A DNA stretch of 64,000 nt from Ulvibacterium sp965228935 (GTDB lineage Bacteria; Bacteroidota; Bacteroidia; Flavobacteriales; Flavobacteriaceae), in NCBI RefSeq assembly GCF_965228935.1, contig NZ_OZ245846.1, positions 186,001 to 250,000 on the forward strand, given 5' to 3'. Made by a program: the position numbers and the translations under genes. This document shows positions 63,496 through 64,000 of the stretch, piece by piece (the first letter of the stretch is position 1; the number at the start of each line of letters is the position of its first letter). Under the pieces are notes generated by a model. It searched no databases, was not told where the DNA came from, and was given only the letters and a program-made list of their open reading frames with translations.

Positions 63496-64000
63496 TTATT
63501 CCTTGAACAGGTCCATTCGTTCCATTTGCTTTAGGGTCCTGTTAAGGCTGCGTAAAGTTACCCCTAGATAATCCGCAATATCCTTCTTCGAAAACATACC
63601 GGTCTCTTTGGAAAAAAGTTGGGACAATTTGTTCAAATTATGGGCCGTAGGATAGGTTTGCTGACGGGAAGTACGAATTGCGGAATCCCGTAATTTTGTG
63701 GCCAGGGCCCGGGAAACCATCAAATTAAATCCTGGGACATTGTTCATCATAGCACAAAAATCGCCCTTCCCTATGCAGTATGTAGTAACGGTAGTGAGTG
63801 CCATAACATTGCTAAAGGTGCTGGTGTTGTTCAAAACCTCTATTTCGCCCAACAATTCGCCTGCACCAAAGAATTCCTGTACAAATTCCTTCCCGTTTTC
63901 CTCGCAAACATAGCACTTGGCAATCCCTTCTTTTATAATATGGACGAATCTCCCTTCCTTTCCCTGCACGATCAACTTTTGCCCCGGACCAAATTGCCTT
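63496..64000 (-). CDS. Crp/Fnr-family regulator (5' end cut by window edge)
   Basis: A cyclic-nucleotide-binding-type domain (FVHIIKEGIAKCYV, FFGAGELLGEIEVL) followed by a Crp-type winged helix (FSKKDIADYLGVTLRSLNRTLKQMER). The frame stays open to base 64000 (QFGPGQKLIVQGKEG continues upstream), so the start lies outside. The recognition helix reads TLRSLNRTL; FNR and DNR proteins have Glu and Ser-Arg in the E-x-x-S-R positions. Here Arg and Asn-Arg replace them, so it should not bind TGAT-N4-ATCA boxes. Its effector is unknown. Confidence 0.85.
   Translation of the reverse strand, partial: RQFGPGQKLIVQGKEGRFVHIIKEGIAKCYVCEENGKEFVQEFFGAGELLGEIEVLNNTSTFSNVMALTTVTTYCIGKGDFCAMMNNVPGFNLMVSRALATKLRDSAIRTSRQQTYPTAHNLNKLSQLFSKETGMFSKKDIADYLGVTLRSLNRTLKQMERMDLFKE

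Overview
The window reads as chromosome of a marine-type Flavobacteriaceae (Bacteroidota). The support is SusC/SusD outer-membrane pairs, many lipoproteins with an SPII lipobox, promoter elements of the Bacteroidota TAnnTTTG type, a TPR/histidine kinase/AraC hybrid regulator, a clade II (Sec-exported) nitrous oxide reductase and a sulfatase-bearing polysaccharide utilization locus. I saw no rRNA, tRNA, CRISPR array, insertion sequence or prophage. Species cannot be named from the sequence alone.

Region 1 (1-9.1 kb) is a nitrous-oxide respiration locus. On the minus strand run a c-type cytochrome, a fasciclin lipoprotein, nosZ, a small membrane protein, nosL, a cupin and a CopD-like membrane protein. 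A divergent Rrf2-family regulator follows, then a copper-acquisition group: a Cys-rich membrane peptide, an OprC/NosA-like TonB receptor with CxxxM and HxM copper motifs, and a His/Met-rich lipoprotein. Two promoters here and the hemN promoter at 15.3 kb share one architecture: a TGAT-N4-ATCA (Crp/Fnr-type) box exactly 23 bp from a TAnnTTTG element. Two of them also carry a GGATAAA...TTTATT dyad at the same place.

Region 2 (9.1-20.1 kb) holds secreted or Tat-exported sugar enzymes (two Gfo/Idh/MocA proteins, one GH109-like; a PIG-L deacetylase; an enolase-superfamily dehydratase; an esterase), the hemN-usp operon, and a nucleotidyltransferase plus NahK-like kinase pair that looks like amino-sugar salvage.

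Region 3 (20.2-41.3 kb) starts with a membrane-spanning beta-propeller/Y_Y_Y/LuxR-HTH regulator. Next comes a small cassette: a 72-residue double-glycine-leader peptide with six cysteines, a terminator and a glycosyltransferase-like protein. Then a long collinear polysaccharide locus follows: SusC, SusD, a tandem-LamG surface lipoprotein, two adjacent GH144-like proteins, a GH43-like enzyme with a C-terminal discoidin-like domain, GH3, an esterase and a sulfatase. GH144 plus GH3 points to beta-1,2-glucan; the GH43-like enzyme and sulfatase suggest a more complex or modified substrate.

Region 4 (41.3-64 kb) is mixed: a diheme DUF3365 lipoprotein/HMA/rhodanese group; a DUF1080-like secreted protein divergent from a membrane regulator; a TetR regulator with its palindrome and a membrane-anchored GH20-like protein; a DUF4332 protein; a membrane adenylate cyclase; an arsR-arsC-acr3 operon; rpiA; a HAD phosphatase; a TPR hybrid two-component regulator; and an LpxH-like phosphoesterase, glycosyltransferase, GH1 and 40-codon mini-ORF chain. 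A Crp/Fnr regulator is cut by the right edge.

The strongest candidates for something new are the peptide/glycosyltransferase cassette at 23.4-25.1 kb and the shared composite operator of the N2O/copper/heme regulon.
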